NCBI GenBank assembly: GCA_017538895.1
Contig: JAFYHY010000092.1
Coordinates: 1 to 49,123, forward strand
Direction of reading: 5' to 3'
Source: Aeriscardovia sp.
GTDB lineage: Bacteria; Actinomycetota; Actinomycetes; Actinomycetales; Bifidobacteriaceae
DNA: 49,123 nt
Below are positions 17,215 to 26,260 of the stretch, in pieces. A program made the position numbers and the translations under genes. Each line of letters starts with the position of its first letter. Position 1 is the first letter of the stretch. A model generated the notes under the pieces. The model did not search any database. It was not told where the DNA came from and was given only the letters and a program-made list of their open reading frames with translations.

Positions 17215-18182
17215 TTATTAAATTGGAGAATACAACCACGCATGATATTGCTATGCAATTGACATCACTGTATGAAGAAAGAGGTGAGGTAACTACCGGT
17301 CGTGTTTTTACTCTTCTCATTGAATGTTCTGAACAAGATCTTGAGCAATCACTGCATGAAGCAAATATAGCAAGTAGTTCCCATCCATGTCGTATTATTG
17401 CACTAGTTCCTGATATGAATGCTCCAGAACAGTCAACACAACTTGATGCTGAAATCCATTATGGTACAGATGTTGGTGCTGGGGATGTTATTATTCTTCA
17501 TATTCCAGGTCAATTAATTCATCATATTGATACGCTAGTTATCCCACTATTACTCGCTGATACGCCTATTGTGTCATGGTGGCCTGGTATTTTCCCCGAC
17601 AAATCATCCTATGATTCCATCGAAAGAATGGTAGCTACACGTATCACAGACGTGGAACGTACAACTGATTTAAGAACTGCGCTCTATGATTTACAGAAAA
17701 AATCATCACCAAGAGATGTTGATTTGTCTTGGACACGTTTAACGTTTTGGCGTGGAGCATTAGTATCATTGCTTGATCTTCCGCCACATCTTCCATTAAA
17801 AGAATGTACAGTTACTGGTCAGAAACAAAGTCTCTCAACATTATTGTTGGCATCATGGTTACAAGAAACTTTGCACTGTCCTATACACCTGAAATGGGAA
17901 ACGGTACCTGGTCATCATATTTCATCTGTTCGTTTCCTCCGTGAAGATGGCGTTATCAGTCTTTCACGTGAGACAAACAAAAATTCGGATAATGTTCTTA
18001 CTGATCAAGTACGATTACGATTACCCAATAATACTAATCGTCTTGTTTCACTTCCACACCGTAATATTGCAGATTGTTTATCAGAAGAGCTGAGCCGTAT
18101 GAAAGCGGATCCTGTGTACCATAAGGCATTGAATTCGTACTTTATACAACAAGTACTTCAACAAGGAACAGATTTACTATGA
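17211..18182 (+). CDS. opcA: glucose-6-phosphate dehydrogenase assembly protein OpcA
   Basis: The 323 residues begin at an ATG overlapping the zwf stop (ATGA), with TTGGAGG 7-13 nt upstream. A TTG 12 nt earlier in frame is inside that site and is not the likely start. OpcA is an actinobacterial and cyanobacterial accessory protein that activates or assembles G6PDH. The recognisable segments are LLLADTPIVSWWPG near residue 115-128 and LTFWRGALVSLLD near 175. It has no catalytic motif. It overlaps pgl by 4 nt. A degenerate parS-like sequence lies inside it, at 17961-17974. Confidence 0.93.
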   Translation: MIIKLENTTTHDIAMQLTSLYEERGEVTTGRVFTLLIECSEQDLEQSLHEANIASSSHPCRIIALVPDMNAPEQSTQLDAEIHYGTDVGAGDVIILHIPGQLIHHIDTLVIPLLLADTPIVSWWPGIFPDKSSYDSIERMVATRITDVERTTDLRTALYDLQKKSSPRDVDLSWTRLTFWRGALVSLLDLPPHLPLKECTVTGQKQSLSTLLLASWLQETLHCPIHLKWETVPGHHISSVRFLREDGVISLSRETNKNSDNVLTDQVRLRLPNNTNRLVSLPHRNIADCLSEELSRMKADPVYHKALNSYFIQQVLQQGTDLL

Positions 18183-18988
18183 CTACTGTTATTCTTCCAA
18201 CCGGTGCATCTCGTCAACTGTATCGGTATAAAGATGAAAATATTCTGGCTACAGCAGCTGCATCGCATATTCTTTTAACTACATTAGATCTTCTTTCTCA
18301 ATCACAGACACATCGTGTTGATTTAGCAATTACCGGTGGTGGTGATGGCAATCGTACTTTATCAGCTATAGCTCATCATCCACTCACACCTTTTATTGAT
18401 TGGACATGTGTTCATTTTTGGTGGGGTGATGAACGTTTTGTTCCAGTCATGCATCCTGACCGTAATGCGATTCAAGCTCGATCTGCCCTTTTAGATTTAC
18501 TTCAAGAAAAGTACGATTTACCCGAAAATAATATCCATGAGATGCCAGCTGATCCACTAACAAGTGATGAACGTGCACATGCCTCAGAGAAAGATACATA
18601 TGCGTTAATGGAACAATCTGCACGAGCTTATCAAGATGAATTGTATTCTGCATTCGGTTGTAGTAAACAAGGTTTTGATATTATTTGGTTCGGAGTTGGG
18701 CCTGAAGGACATGTCGCATCATTGTTCCCTTATTCTACTGCTTTACAACAAAAGTCACTCATCGTACCTGTTATAGACTCTCCAAAGCTTCCATCATACC
18801 GTTTGACAGTTACACCTTCTCTTATTCGTTATTCTCAACATGCATGGATCATTGCTTCATCTGAGAAAAAACGCAAGGCATTAACAACTGGTTGGAGTAT
18901 CACTGATGATATCTCTATGCCACTTAGTTTTGTTTCTGGATTAACATCAACAATATGGATGGTTGATCAAGCGGCATTTCCATATTAA
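18179..18988 (+). CDS. pgl: 6-phosphogluconolactonase
   Basis: A 269-residue member of the glucosamine-6-phosphate isomerase/6-phosphogluconolactonase (DevB) family. It hydrolyses the G6PDH product to 6-phosphogluconate. The motifs DLAITGGGDGNRTLSAI (phosphate loop), VHFWWGDERFVP and IWFGVGPEGHVASLFP fit the actinobacterial Pgl pattern. In the last motif, GVGPEGH replaces the more usual GMGxDGH. It overlaps opcA (ATGA) and is followed by a strong terminator, so it ends the operon. Confidence 0.95.
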   Translation: MTTVILPTGASRQLYRYKDENILATAAASHILLTTLDLLSQSQTHRVDLAITGGGDGNRTLSAIAHHPLTPFIDWTCVHFWWGDERFVPVMHPDRNAIQARSALLDLLQEKYDLPENNIHEMPADPLTSDERAHASEKDTYALMEQSARAYQDELYSAFGCSKQGFDIIWFGVGPEGHVASLFPYSTALQQKSLIVPVIDSPKLPSYRLTVTPSLIRYSQHAWIIASSEKKRKALTTGWSITDDISMPLSFVSGLTSTIWMVDQAAFPY

Positions 18989-18993
18989 TGATA

Positions 18994-19038
18994 TAAAAGT
19001 GTTGTGTCATCAGTATTTCTGATGACACAACACTTTTA
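18994..19038. terminator. bidirectional terminator between pgl and ribokinase gene
   Basis: A 20-bp perfect inverted repeat (18994-19013 with 19019-19038) with a 5-nt loop TATTT. A-rich and T-rich flanks on both sides let it serve the two convergent genes. Confidence 0.9.
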
Positions 19039-19053
19039 TTGAGTTCTGTAATA

Positions 19054-20046
19054 TTAAGAAATTTTTTGTTCAATAAAATCAGCAATCTGTTCAAATGAGC
19101 CATAAGATGATTGCGCTCCATAACCTGTTGCTGCATACGCTGCAACGCAGGATGCTAATTCAGCTGATTCGTGTAATGATAAATTGGCTGCTAAACCAGA
19201 CAGAATGGTTCCCATAAAGGAATCACCACACCCAGTTGTATCAATGGCCTCGACATGTACCGGATTGATAACAGAGAGCATTCCGTTTTCAATAACACGA
19301 GAGCCACTAGCACCCAATGTAATGACTGCATTATCATATCCAAATCGATGTAATCGGCTAGCTAAGAATTCCCAATCGACATGAGTCCAATCATCCTCTT
19401 TTGGTTCGTTTACTTTCAATAATTGAGCCATTTCATGTTCGTTCACCAAAAGAATATCAGTATTATCGATAAGGTCTTGTGGCAATGAGTCAATGAACGG
19501 GGAATCATTTAAAAGCACCGGAATATTATGTCCATGGCAAACACAAGCAGCTTCGAGAACCGCATCCATTGGGCTTTCAAGACATAATCCAAGAACTGAT
19601 GATTGTTTTAGATCATCTACCACAGATTGAATATATTCAGCATCAACAGTTGCATTTGATCCTGGAGAATAAACAATGGTATTTTCTCCATTAGAATCAA
19701 CGGTTATCATTGTTGTGCCGCTTGGCCCAGCAACTCTCCGAATAGATCCTGTTCCCACTCCAGCACTGGCAAGAGATGTAATAAGAAATTCAGCATTTGA
19801 ATCACTGCCGAGCGCTCCGAAAAGATGAACTCGTGCTCCTAAGCGAGCTGCTGAAGCAGCCTGATTACCTGACTTACCACCTGGCAAGACGCTCATTGGT
19901 CCCCCTTGAATTGTTTCACCAGGATGTGGAAATCGTTCTGTTGTAACCGTATAATCAGCATTCATGGATCCAACAACACCAATTTGACCATCACAGTTAG
20001 CAATCATCTGTAAATGATTTAAAAGCTGTTTTTTTACAGTACTCAT
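19054..20046 (-). CDS. rbsK: ribokinase-like PfkB-family sugar kinase
   Basis: 330 residues. The PfkB N-terminal motif is VVGSMNADYTVTTERFPHPGET with the following PGGKSGNQAASAARLG (about 56-70). The ATP/catalytic motif IDTTGCGDSFMG has Asp275 as the likely base. This arrangement matches ribokinase, which makes ribose 5-phosphate and feeds the pentose-phosphate pool served by the opposite operon. Other furanose or nucleoside substrates are possible. GGAAAACAGT precedes the ATG. The LacI regulator lies 40 nt upstream on the same strand and is probably cotranscribed. No ribose transporter is in the window. Confidence 0.88.
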   Translation of the reverse strand: MSTVKKQLLNHLQMIANCDGQIGVVGSMNADYTVTTERFPHPGETIQGGPMSVLPGGKSGNQAASAARLGARVHLFGALGSDSNAEFLITSLASAGVGTGSIRRVAGPSGTTMITVDSNGENTIVYSPGSNATVDAEYIQSVVDDLKQSSVLGLCLESPMDAVLEAACVCHGHNIPVLLNDSPFIDSLPQDLIDNTDILLVNEHEMAQLLKVNEPKEDDWTHVDWEFLASRLHRFGYDNAVITLGASGSRVIENGMLSVINPVHVEAIDTTGCGDSFMGTILSGLAANLSLHESAELASCVAAYAATGYGAQSSYGSFEQIADFIEQKIS

Positions 20047-20086
20047 ACTGTTTTCCTTATCTTATCTCTTTATCTCCAGAAAGTTA

Positions 20087-21259
20087 TTATGATCTGTTAG
20101 GTGCATCACCAACCGAATCACGATGCAAATACATTGTTGGAATACGAGAAGAAGAAACAACTCCACCATTAACACGATCAATAATAGTTGCAGCAGCCTG
20201 CATACCCATCTGAATAACTGGCTGAGCGATAGCAGCAACTTGCGGTGTATAAAGACTAAAGATTTCTAGATCATCAAATGAAGCAATAGAGAGATCGACT
20301 CCTACTTTAATGTTTTGTTGGCTCAACCATGTTAAAGCCACAATTGCATCAGGTGAGTAACCGAATAAAATTGCTGTCACTCCCTCATTCATCATATCGG
20401 TAAGAACTTGGCCAATACGATCCATATATTCTGCAAAATAAGAATTGTCCATCGTTTGGATCGTAAGACTGTTTTTACTAGAAATACGGTTACGGATAAC
20501 AGTACTTCTCATACCATAGTGACCGACTGCAGACTTATCAAAAATAATGCCGTCATACTCGTTACCTAAACGTAAATCGAAATCTCTCTGACCTCCATGT
20601 GTGGTATCGACAAGTACTTTATCGAATCCTGCTATTTCAGCTGCTAATTTACGAAATACTACGCTACGTAAAGCTAATGCTGGTGCACCTGTTACAGGTC
20701 CTGCAATATATCCGATATTCTTATGACCATGCTCTTTAAAGTCAGTAATTGTTGCAATCATTCCTGGTAGTGGATCTGAATCAACAAGAGGAATATCATC
20801 GCGTCCTTCAAGAGGACGATCTATCAATACGATAGGAATTTCACTATCTAATAACTGTTGCAAAGAACTTGATTGTTTTCCTTGTGGAACAATTAATGCA
20901 CCATCTATATGCTGAGCTAGCATAGCTGATGCATAGAGATCCTGAACTTTTTCACTTTCTGAGGTAACACCAAGAAAAGCTAAGTATCCGGATTGAACTA
21001 AAGTACCTTTAACAACTTGTGCTAGTAACGCAAAATAACGATTAGTAATATCTGGAATAAGAAACCCTAGCATGTTTGTTTGTTGGAGTCTCATTCCACG
21101 CGCACGAGAATCAGGTATATAGTTTAGACGTTGAATTGCGCCTGTGACTAGTTCTCGTGTTTCTGGTGCGATATGATTACTTCCATTTAATACACGAGAC
21201 ACTGTAGATACTGAAGTGTGCGCTTCCCTTGCAATATCACGTATCGTTGTTCGTTCCAT
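20087..21259 (-). CDS. LacI-family transcriptional regulator
   Basis: 390 residues with the N-terminal LacI helix-turn-helix TIRDIAREAHTSVSTVSRVLNG (about 4-25) and hinge helix SRARGMRLQ. A periplasmic-binding-protein-like sensor domain follows (FLIPDITNRYFALLAQVVKG). It lies between gnd and the ribokinase gene, all on the - strand, so a local role in ribose or gluconate/pentose control is plausible. The effector is unknown. An 11-bp sequence GTGTTGTGTCA occurs just upstream of this gene (21278-21288) and again in the stem downstream of the ribokinase gene (18999-19009). It could be an operator or coincidence. Confidence 0.92.
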   Translation of the reverse strand: MERTTIRDIAREAHTSVSTVSRVLNGSNHIAPETRELVTGAIQRLNYIPDSRARGMRLQQTNMLGFLIPDITNRYFALLAQVVKGTLVQSGYLAFLGVTSESEKVQDLYASAMLAQHIDGALIVPQGKQSSSLQQLLDSEIPIVLIDRPLEGRDDIPLVDSDPLPGMIATITDFKEHGHKNIGYIAGPVTGAPALALRSVVFRKLAAEIAGFDKVLVDTTHGGQRDFDLRLGNEYDGIIFDKSAVGHYGMRSTVIRNRISSKNSLTIQTMDNSYFAEYMDRIGQVLTDMMNEGVTAILFGYSPDAIVALTWLSQQNIKVGVDLSIASFDDLEIFSLYTPQVAAIAQPVIQMGMQAAATIIDRVNGGVVSSSRIPTMYLHRDSVGDAPNRS

Positions 21260-21317
21260 AAAATTCTTCTTCTATAGTGTTGTGTCACGAACAGAGCGAG
21301 TAGCACAACAATCGTCT

Positions 21318-22790
21318 TTATCGGGTCATGTTAATTTCTGGCTCTCCGCTCTCTGTCCATAGTGTATGGAAGACTCCTGGCTCATCAACACGACCATAAG
21401 TATGCGCGCCAAAGAGGTCTCGTTGTCCTTGAATAAGAGCTGCTGGAAGACGATCAGAACGTAATCCATCGTAATATGTTAATGAGCTAGCGAATGCTGG
21501 TACAGGAATACCACCTAATGCGGCACCAGCAACCACACGTCTCCATGATGTTTGTGCTTTCTCTAAGACATCCTTAAAGTACGTGTCAAATAAGAGCGAT
21601 ATGTTAGCTGATCCAGATTCATATGCATCAGAAATACGATTCAAGAACTGTGCGCGAATAATGCACCCATTTCGCCAGATACGTGCGACTGCTGCATTAT
21701 CAATTTGCCAATTATACTGCTGAGCTGCATTGCTAATTTCATCAAATCCTTGTGCATAGGCAATAATCTTCGACGCATATAATGCTTGACGAATATCTTC
21801 AATAATATCTTGAAGGGTCTGTTCAGTCACATAGCATGGTTGTGGTCCAGGTAAACCTTCTTTCTGGACCATTTCACGTAATTCATGTCGCTCAGATAAT
21901 CCACGATCAAAAACAGCTTCTGCAATCGAAGGTACTGGTACTGGAAGTGACAACGCTGTTTGAACTGTCCATGTTCCAGTACCTTTCATATCAGCTTCAT
22001 CTTTCACAATATCAATAAATGGTTTACCAGTTTTTTGATCAGTATGGCGCAAAATTTCTGCAGTAATTTCAACAAGGTAAGAATTTAAATCGCCTTTGTC
22101 CCATTGACTAAAAACATCTGCAATTTGACTTGGTTGAAGACCTAAACCACGTCGCATTAAATCATAGCTTTCAGCGATTAATTGCATATCTGCATATTCA
22201 ATACCATTGTGAACCATCTTGACAAAATGGCCTGCACCATTTTCACCGATATGAGTAACACATGGAGAACCATCTTCCGCTTTAGCAGAAATAGATTCGA
22301 GAATAGGTCCTAATGTCTTCCATGCATCATCTGAGCCACCTGGCATCATTGATGGACCATGGAGAGCTCCTTCTTCACCACCTGATATGCCACAGCCAAC
22401 AAAGTTTAATCCACGAGCGCGTAATTCTTTTTCTCGACGCATAGTATCTTCAAAATAAGTATTACCACCATCGATAATGATGTCACCAGGTTCCATTGCG
22501 TCAGCTAACTGGTCAATCATTGCTTGGGTTGGTGCACCTGCTTTGACCATAATAATAACGGTTCGTGGAGCTTTCAGATGTGTCACTAAATCGGCAATAG
22601 AATCAGTTGCAATAAAGTCACCTTCATCACCATGGTTCTTTAATAATTCTTCAGTACGCCATGAAGATCGATTAAACACTGCCACATAATAGCCATGATG
22701 TGCTAAGTTACGTGCTAAGTTACTGCCCATAGCAGCTAAGCCAACAACACCAATATCTGCTTTCTTTAGCTGATTTTTCATGACGTCCAT
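21318..22790 (-). CDS. gnd: 6-phosphogluconate dehydrogenase (decarboxylating)
   Basis: 490 residues. It oxidatively decarboxylates 6-phosphogluconate to ribulose 5-phosphate. The Rossmann motif GVVGLAAMGSNLARNLAHHGY starts near residue 14. IIDGGNTYFEDT and the catalytic-lysine region GAGHFVKMVHNGIEYADMQLIAE are present. I chose the ATG at 22790 because AAAGAGG lies 8 nt upstream. The frame is open 24 codons further back but has no ribosome site there and no family similarity. Its partners zwf, opcA and pgl lie on the opposite strand 4 kb away, and the LacI regulator follows it after about 58 nt. Confidence 0.97.
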   Translation of the reverse strand: MDVMKNQLKKADIGVVGLAAMGSNLARNLAHHGYYVAVFNRSSWRTEELLKNHGDEGDFIATDSIADLVTHLKAPRTVIIMVKAGAPTQAMIDQLADAMEPGDIIIDGGNTYFEDTMRREKELRARGLNFVGCGISGGEEGALHGPSMMPGGSDDAWKTLGPILESISAKAEDGSPCVTHIGENGAGHFVKMVHNGIEYADMQLIAESYDLMRRGLGLQPSQIADVFSQWDKGDLNSYLVEITAEILRHTDQKTGKPFIDIVKDEADMKGTGTWTVQTALSLPVPVPSIAEAVFDRGLSERHELREMVQKEGLPGPQPCYVTEQTLQDIIEDIRQALYASKIIAYAQGFDEISNAAQQYNWQIDNAAVARIWRNGCIIRAQFLNRISDAYESGSANISLLFDTYFKDVLEKAQTSWRRVVAGAALGGIPVPAFASSLTYYDGLRSDRLPAALIQGQRDLFGAHTYGRVDEPGVFHTLWTESGEPEINMTR

Positions 22791-22862
22791 TCTTGCCTCT
22801 TTCTGCCCAAATACGGACTCTGATAGTTCTAGTTTACTCAGTCTCCTTGTTATTTTCTTCAT

Positions 22863-22875
22863 CCACTATTAGTGG
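22863..22875. promoter_or_regulatory. 13-bp palindrome upstream of gnd
   Basis: CCACTATTAGTGG is perfectly palindromic around a central T. It lies 73 nt upstream of the gnd start and 29 nt downstream of kup. It could be an operator. No T-tract supports termination. Confidence 0.25.
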
Positions 22876-22903
22876 AATCGCTGGTGTAGAGTATGCAGCT
22901 TGT

Positions 22904-25213
22904 TCATTTTGTTTGATCTAAAACATCTGAATCTTCCTGACTCGTCTCATTTAGCGAGTGCTCCTGTTGAAGTTCTGCCATTACTTGCTGTAAAGTAATG
23001 CTTTGACGTGTTTTACGGAGATTAACCCGTTTTAATGGTTTTAAGGTATTTCGTGCTACGAACATTGGTTGGATCTCAACGAGTGGATTGTACGCGGTTA
23101 ATCCAAACCATTTTGAGGTTTCTCCTACAACACTACGAATAGCATATTTGACTCGCAAAGCGGTAATACCTGTCGTAGTGATCTTGGATTCTGGAACTAA
23201 TTCTTTGCGAATTAAGACGTATTTTATAGTTCCGATTTTAGATTTGCGATCGAAAATCGGATGAATCATTGATTGTGCTGAAAGCATGCCTGAGTCAATT
23301 AATTCATTCATAATCTGTCGTAAATAAACAGGAATATTTTGATCGATTTTGAATCCGAGTCGCATACGAACACGGAATAAATAATCGGTGCCAAAATTCT
23401 CTACTGAATATTCGCGAGTAAACGGATCATCTGTCATTTCAACAGAAATGACCCACCATGCTCGTGCACGCTTCTTTATATCGGCATAAATTGAGTAAAA
23501 CACATCCGTATCGAGACGACGAAGTTCTGTGTCTGATGTTAAATAGGCTATGTTATCGGCATAATATGGGATTGAATCATCATGACGTAATGCATCTAAA
23601 GCAGGTAAAAATTCTCGCGGTTTAAAATGACGCCGCTGAGAACGCTCAACTTTTGTACCTCGATACCATGAATACATCACAATGAGGTACAAGATTGTTA
23701 AAATCATGGTGTACCATCCGCCGTGTACAAACTTGGCGCATGATGCAATAAGGAATAGTGCTTGGATAGTTAAAAAGATGATTTCAAAAATAACTGATAG
23801 GACTTTTTTATGTGCAGCAAACCAGAGATAAGCACCTAGTAATAAGGTGTTCATGAACATTGTAATTGTTAGTGCTAATCCATAAGCAGATGATAAATGT
23901 TCAGAAGTCTGGAAAATAAGTAGGGTAATAATTGTAGCGCAGCACAATAAAGTATTCACTGTTGGAATATATAGTTGTCCACGTGTATCCGCAGGATAAC
24001 GTACTTGTAGGTGTGGCATCCAGTTAAGAGTGGTTGCTTCTGACACCATAGAAAATGCACCAGTGATTAATGCTTGAGAAGCTATAATTCCTGCTGCAAC
24101 GGAGATAAGAATAGCGGCGATACGGAGGATATCTCCTGGCATCATTTGGAAGAATGGATTAATCTCGCTAATTCTATAAAGTGCACTATTGCTCTGAGCG
24201 TGTAGTATCCATGCGCCTTGACCGAAATAGCAGAGAATTAATGAGATATTAATGAATGGCCATGTTGCATAAATACTTCCTCTACCAACATGACCCATAT
24301 CGGAGTAGATTGCTTCTCCACCAGTAGTCGCCAAAAAAACGGTTCCCATTAAAGCAATACCTACTTTATTAGCACCACTAAAGAGAAAATGAATGCCGAA
24401 AATTGGATTTAAGGCTTCAAAGAGGATCCATTCGTGTGCCACTGATAAGTTATAAATTCCCATGAATGCGATAAAAACAAACCACGTAACAATAACGGTT
24501 CCGAAAACACGTCCTAAGCTAACAGTTCCATGTGATTGGATCAAGAATAAGAGCACGATAATTACAATAGTTATGGTCAGAATAATAGCCGGGCTAAATG
24601 ACGATCGAATTTGTGGAATTGATCGTAATCCTCCAACTGCTGATGAAATAGAAACAGCTGGAGTTAAAACAGAGTCAGCAAAGAATGCTGCACCACCGAT
24701 CATAGCTGGAACAATAAGCCACCGAGCGTAATGTTTAACCATTGTATAAAGGGCAAAGATTCCACCTTCACCTTTATTGCTAATGCGCATTGCAATAACA
24801 ACATATTTAACGGTAACTACGAGGAAAATAGACCAAAACAATAAAGAAAGCATACCGAGAACTTGAAAACGTGTAATACGTTGTAACCCACCTTGATCAT
24901 TCAGGAAAGTTTGCATTGTATATAAAGGTGACGTTCCGATATCCCCGTATACAACGCCCATGGCCACAATACACATTCCAAATTTAATGCGATCTGGAGA
25001 TTGTTGAAGTTTAAACCACCATTTCCCTAATGCGGTTGATGGTTCTTTCACTGGAATTTCTATATGTGGTTTTGCTGATACTTTTTTTGTTTTTGTATTT
25101 TTTTGAGAGAGGCGACGCGTTGCAGTATTACTACTGTGCGTCACATCTAAGTGAGTAATATCAGATTGCCCATTACCATCGTTATTTTGTTTTTTTTTAT
25201 CTTGTTCTGTCAT
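22904..25213 (-). CDS. kup: KUP-type potassium transporter
   Basis: A 769-residue K+/H+ symporter of the KUP/HAK/KT family, longer than the roughly 620-residue enterobacterial protein. A polar, basic N-terminal tail of about 75 residues precedes the first helix. The family motif VYGDIGTSPLYTMQTF lies near residues 87-102. GEGGIFALYTMV and GGEAIYSDMGHVG are also conserved. About 12 membrane helices lead to a C-terminal cytoplasmic region of about 250 residues. TATGAGGATTCT precedes the ATG. It follows metG and tatD on the same strand, 69 nt after tatD, and may be the last gene of that unit. Confidence 0.95.
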   Translation of the reverse strand: MTEQDKKKQNNDGNGQSDITHLDVTHSSNTATRRLSQKNTKTKKVSAKPHIEIPVKEPSTALGKWWFKLQQSPDRIKFGMCIVAMGVVYGDIGTSPLYTMQTFLNDQGGLQRITRFQVLGMLSLLFWSIFLVVTVKYVVIAMRISNKGEGGIFALYTMVKHYARWLIVPAMIGGAAFFADSVLTPAVSISSAVGGLRSIPQIRSSFSPAIILTITIVIIVLLFLIQSHGTVSLGRVFGTVIVTWFVFIAFMGIYNLSVAHEWILFEALNPIFGIHFLFSGANKVGIALMGTVFLATTGGEAIYSDMGHVGRGSIYATWPFINISLILCYFGQGAWILHAQSNSALYRISEINPFFQMMPGDILRIAAILISVAAGIIASQALITGAFSMVSEATTLNWMPHLQVRYPADTRGQLYIPTVNTLLCCATIITLLIFQTSEHLSSAYGLALTITMFMNTLLLGAYLWFAAHKKVLSVIFEIIFLTIQALFLIASCAKFVHGGWYTMILTILYLIVMYSWYRGTKVERSQRRHFKPREFLPALDALRHDDSIPYYADNIAYLTSDTELRRLDTDVFYSIYADIKKRARAWWVISVEMTDDPFTREYSVENFGTDYLFRVRMRLGFKIDQNIPVYLRQIMNELIDSGMLSAQSMIHPIFDRKSKIGTIKYVLIRKELVPESKITTTGITALRVKYAIRSVVGETSKWFGLTAYNPLVEIQPMFVARNTLKPLKRVNLRKTRQSITLQQVMAELQQEHSLNETSQEDSDVLDQTK

Positions 25214-25282
25214 AGAATCCTCATAAGGTTAATGCGATAAACTAAAGCTTATCGCTTCCTTCTTATCCTCATTCTTATACAG

Positions 25283-26260
25283 CTACGCCTGATAGTCCAA
25301 AGGAATGTTCGGTAAATGATATAAACGTCGAGCATTATCAGCTGTGAGCTGTGCAACATCACTGACTGACATTTGTAAAACAGATGCCATAGTAGATAAC
25401 GTATATGGAATCATATAAGGAGCATTAGTCCGACCACGATATGGCATCGGTGTAAGGTATGGTGCATCTGTTTCAACAAGAATATGTTGATGATCAATTA
25501 TTGTAAGAGCTTGACGTAATGCTTCATTACCTTTGTATGATACTGTTCCTGAAAAGCTCAAATACCATCCATGTTGATTAGCGATACGCGCTATTTCAGG
25601 CCCAGCAGAGAAAGAATGAAATACTGTTCCTTCTGGCGCCTCATCAGCTAATAAGGTATCAACTACTATTTGATGAGCATCACGATCATGGATTTGCATT
25701 GGCAAACCTAGTTCTTTTGCTAATGCTATATGATCACGAAAAGCACAACGTTGTCGTTCTTGTTCTGATTCTCCAGTTCGGAAAAGATCCATACCAGTCT
25801 CGCCAATAGCGACAACTTGTTGACGATGTAAATAAATTTGGTGAACCATATAGTCAAATGCATCTTCATACGTAATGTCATGCCATGACTGATAGTGGAT
25901 TGGTAATCCATCAGGACCAGGATCACCATGATGACCATGTAAAACAGATTCATTAGGATGAATCGCTAGTGCAGCAAAAACTGTTTGTGGACGTTGGTGA
26001 GCCATGGTTAATGCTGTAGCAAAACTTGGATATTCGCATCCAACGTCAATGATCTGTGTCACGCCTACAGCAGCTGCTTGTTGTAATAATTCATCCACTG
26101 TGTAGACGGGTACAGTTGGCATGTCACGCTCCTCAGCCTGACGTGCCATTTCCTGTGAGAATGGGACAACAGATGCCACATGGGTATGATTATCCACAAT
26201 GCTCACAGGAAGTGGTTCAGGAGCTGGAGCCCAGCTCCTGTCACGGTGTTTTCGCGTCAT
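25283..26260 (-). CDS. tatD: TatD-family metal-dependent deoxyribonuclease
   Basis: A 325-residue TIM-barrel hydrolase. Metal-ligand motifs are visible: VDNHTHV near residue 22-28, IGETGMDLF near 155, MQIHDRDAH near 190, FHSFSAG near 217 and VETDAPYLTP near 280. TatD proteins are 3'-5' DNA exonucleases with roles in DNA repair or clearance. The ATG shares one base with the stop of metG (TAATG), which is strong evidence for coupling. metG-tatD is a common bacterial pair, often followed by ksgA, but here kup follows. Confidence 0.94.
   Translation of the reverse strand: MTRKHRDRSWAPAPEPLPVSIVDNHTHVASVVPFSQEMARQAEERDMPTVPVYTVDELLQQAAAVGVTQIIDVGCEYPSFATALTMAHQRPQTVFAALAIHPNESVLHGHHGDPGPDGLPIHYQSWHDITYEDAFDYMVHQIYLHRQQVVAIGETGMDLFRTGESEQERQRCAFRDHIALAKELGLPMQIHDRDAHQIVVDTLLADEAPEGTVFHSFSAGPEIARIANQHGWYLSFSGTVSYKGNEALRQALTIIDHQHILVETDAPYLTPMPYRGRTNAPYMIPYTLSTMASVLQMSVSDVAQLTADNARRLYHLPNIPLDYQA

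Noticed and set aside
21318..22862. 514-aa version of gnd
   Set aside because: The first 24 residues are unlike the family, and a good ribosome site precedes the ATG at 22790.
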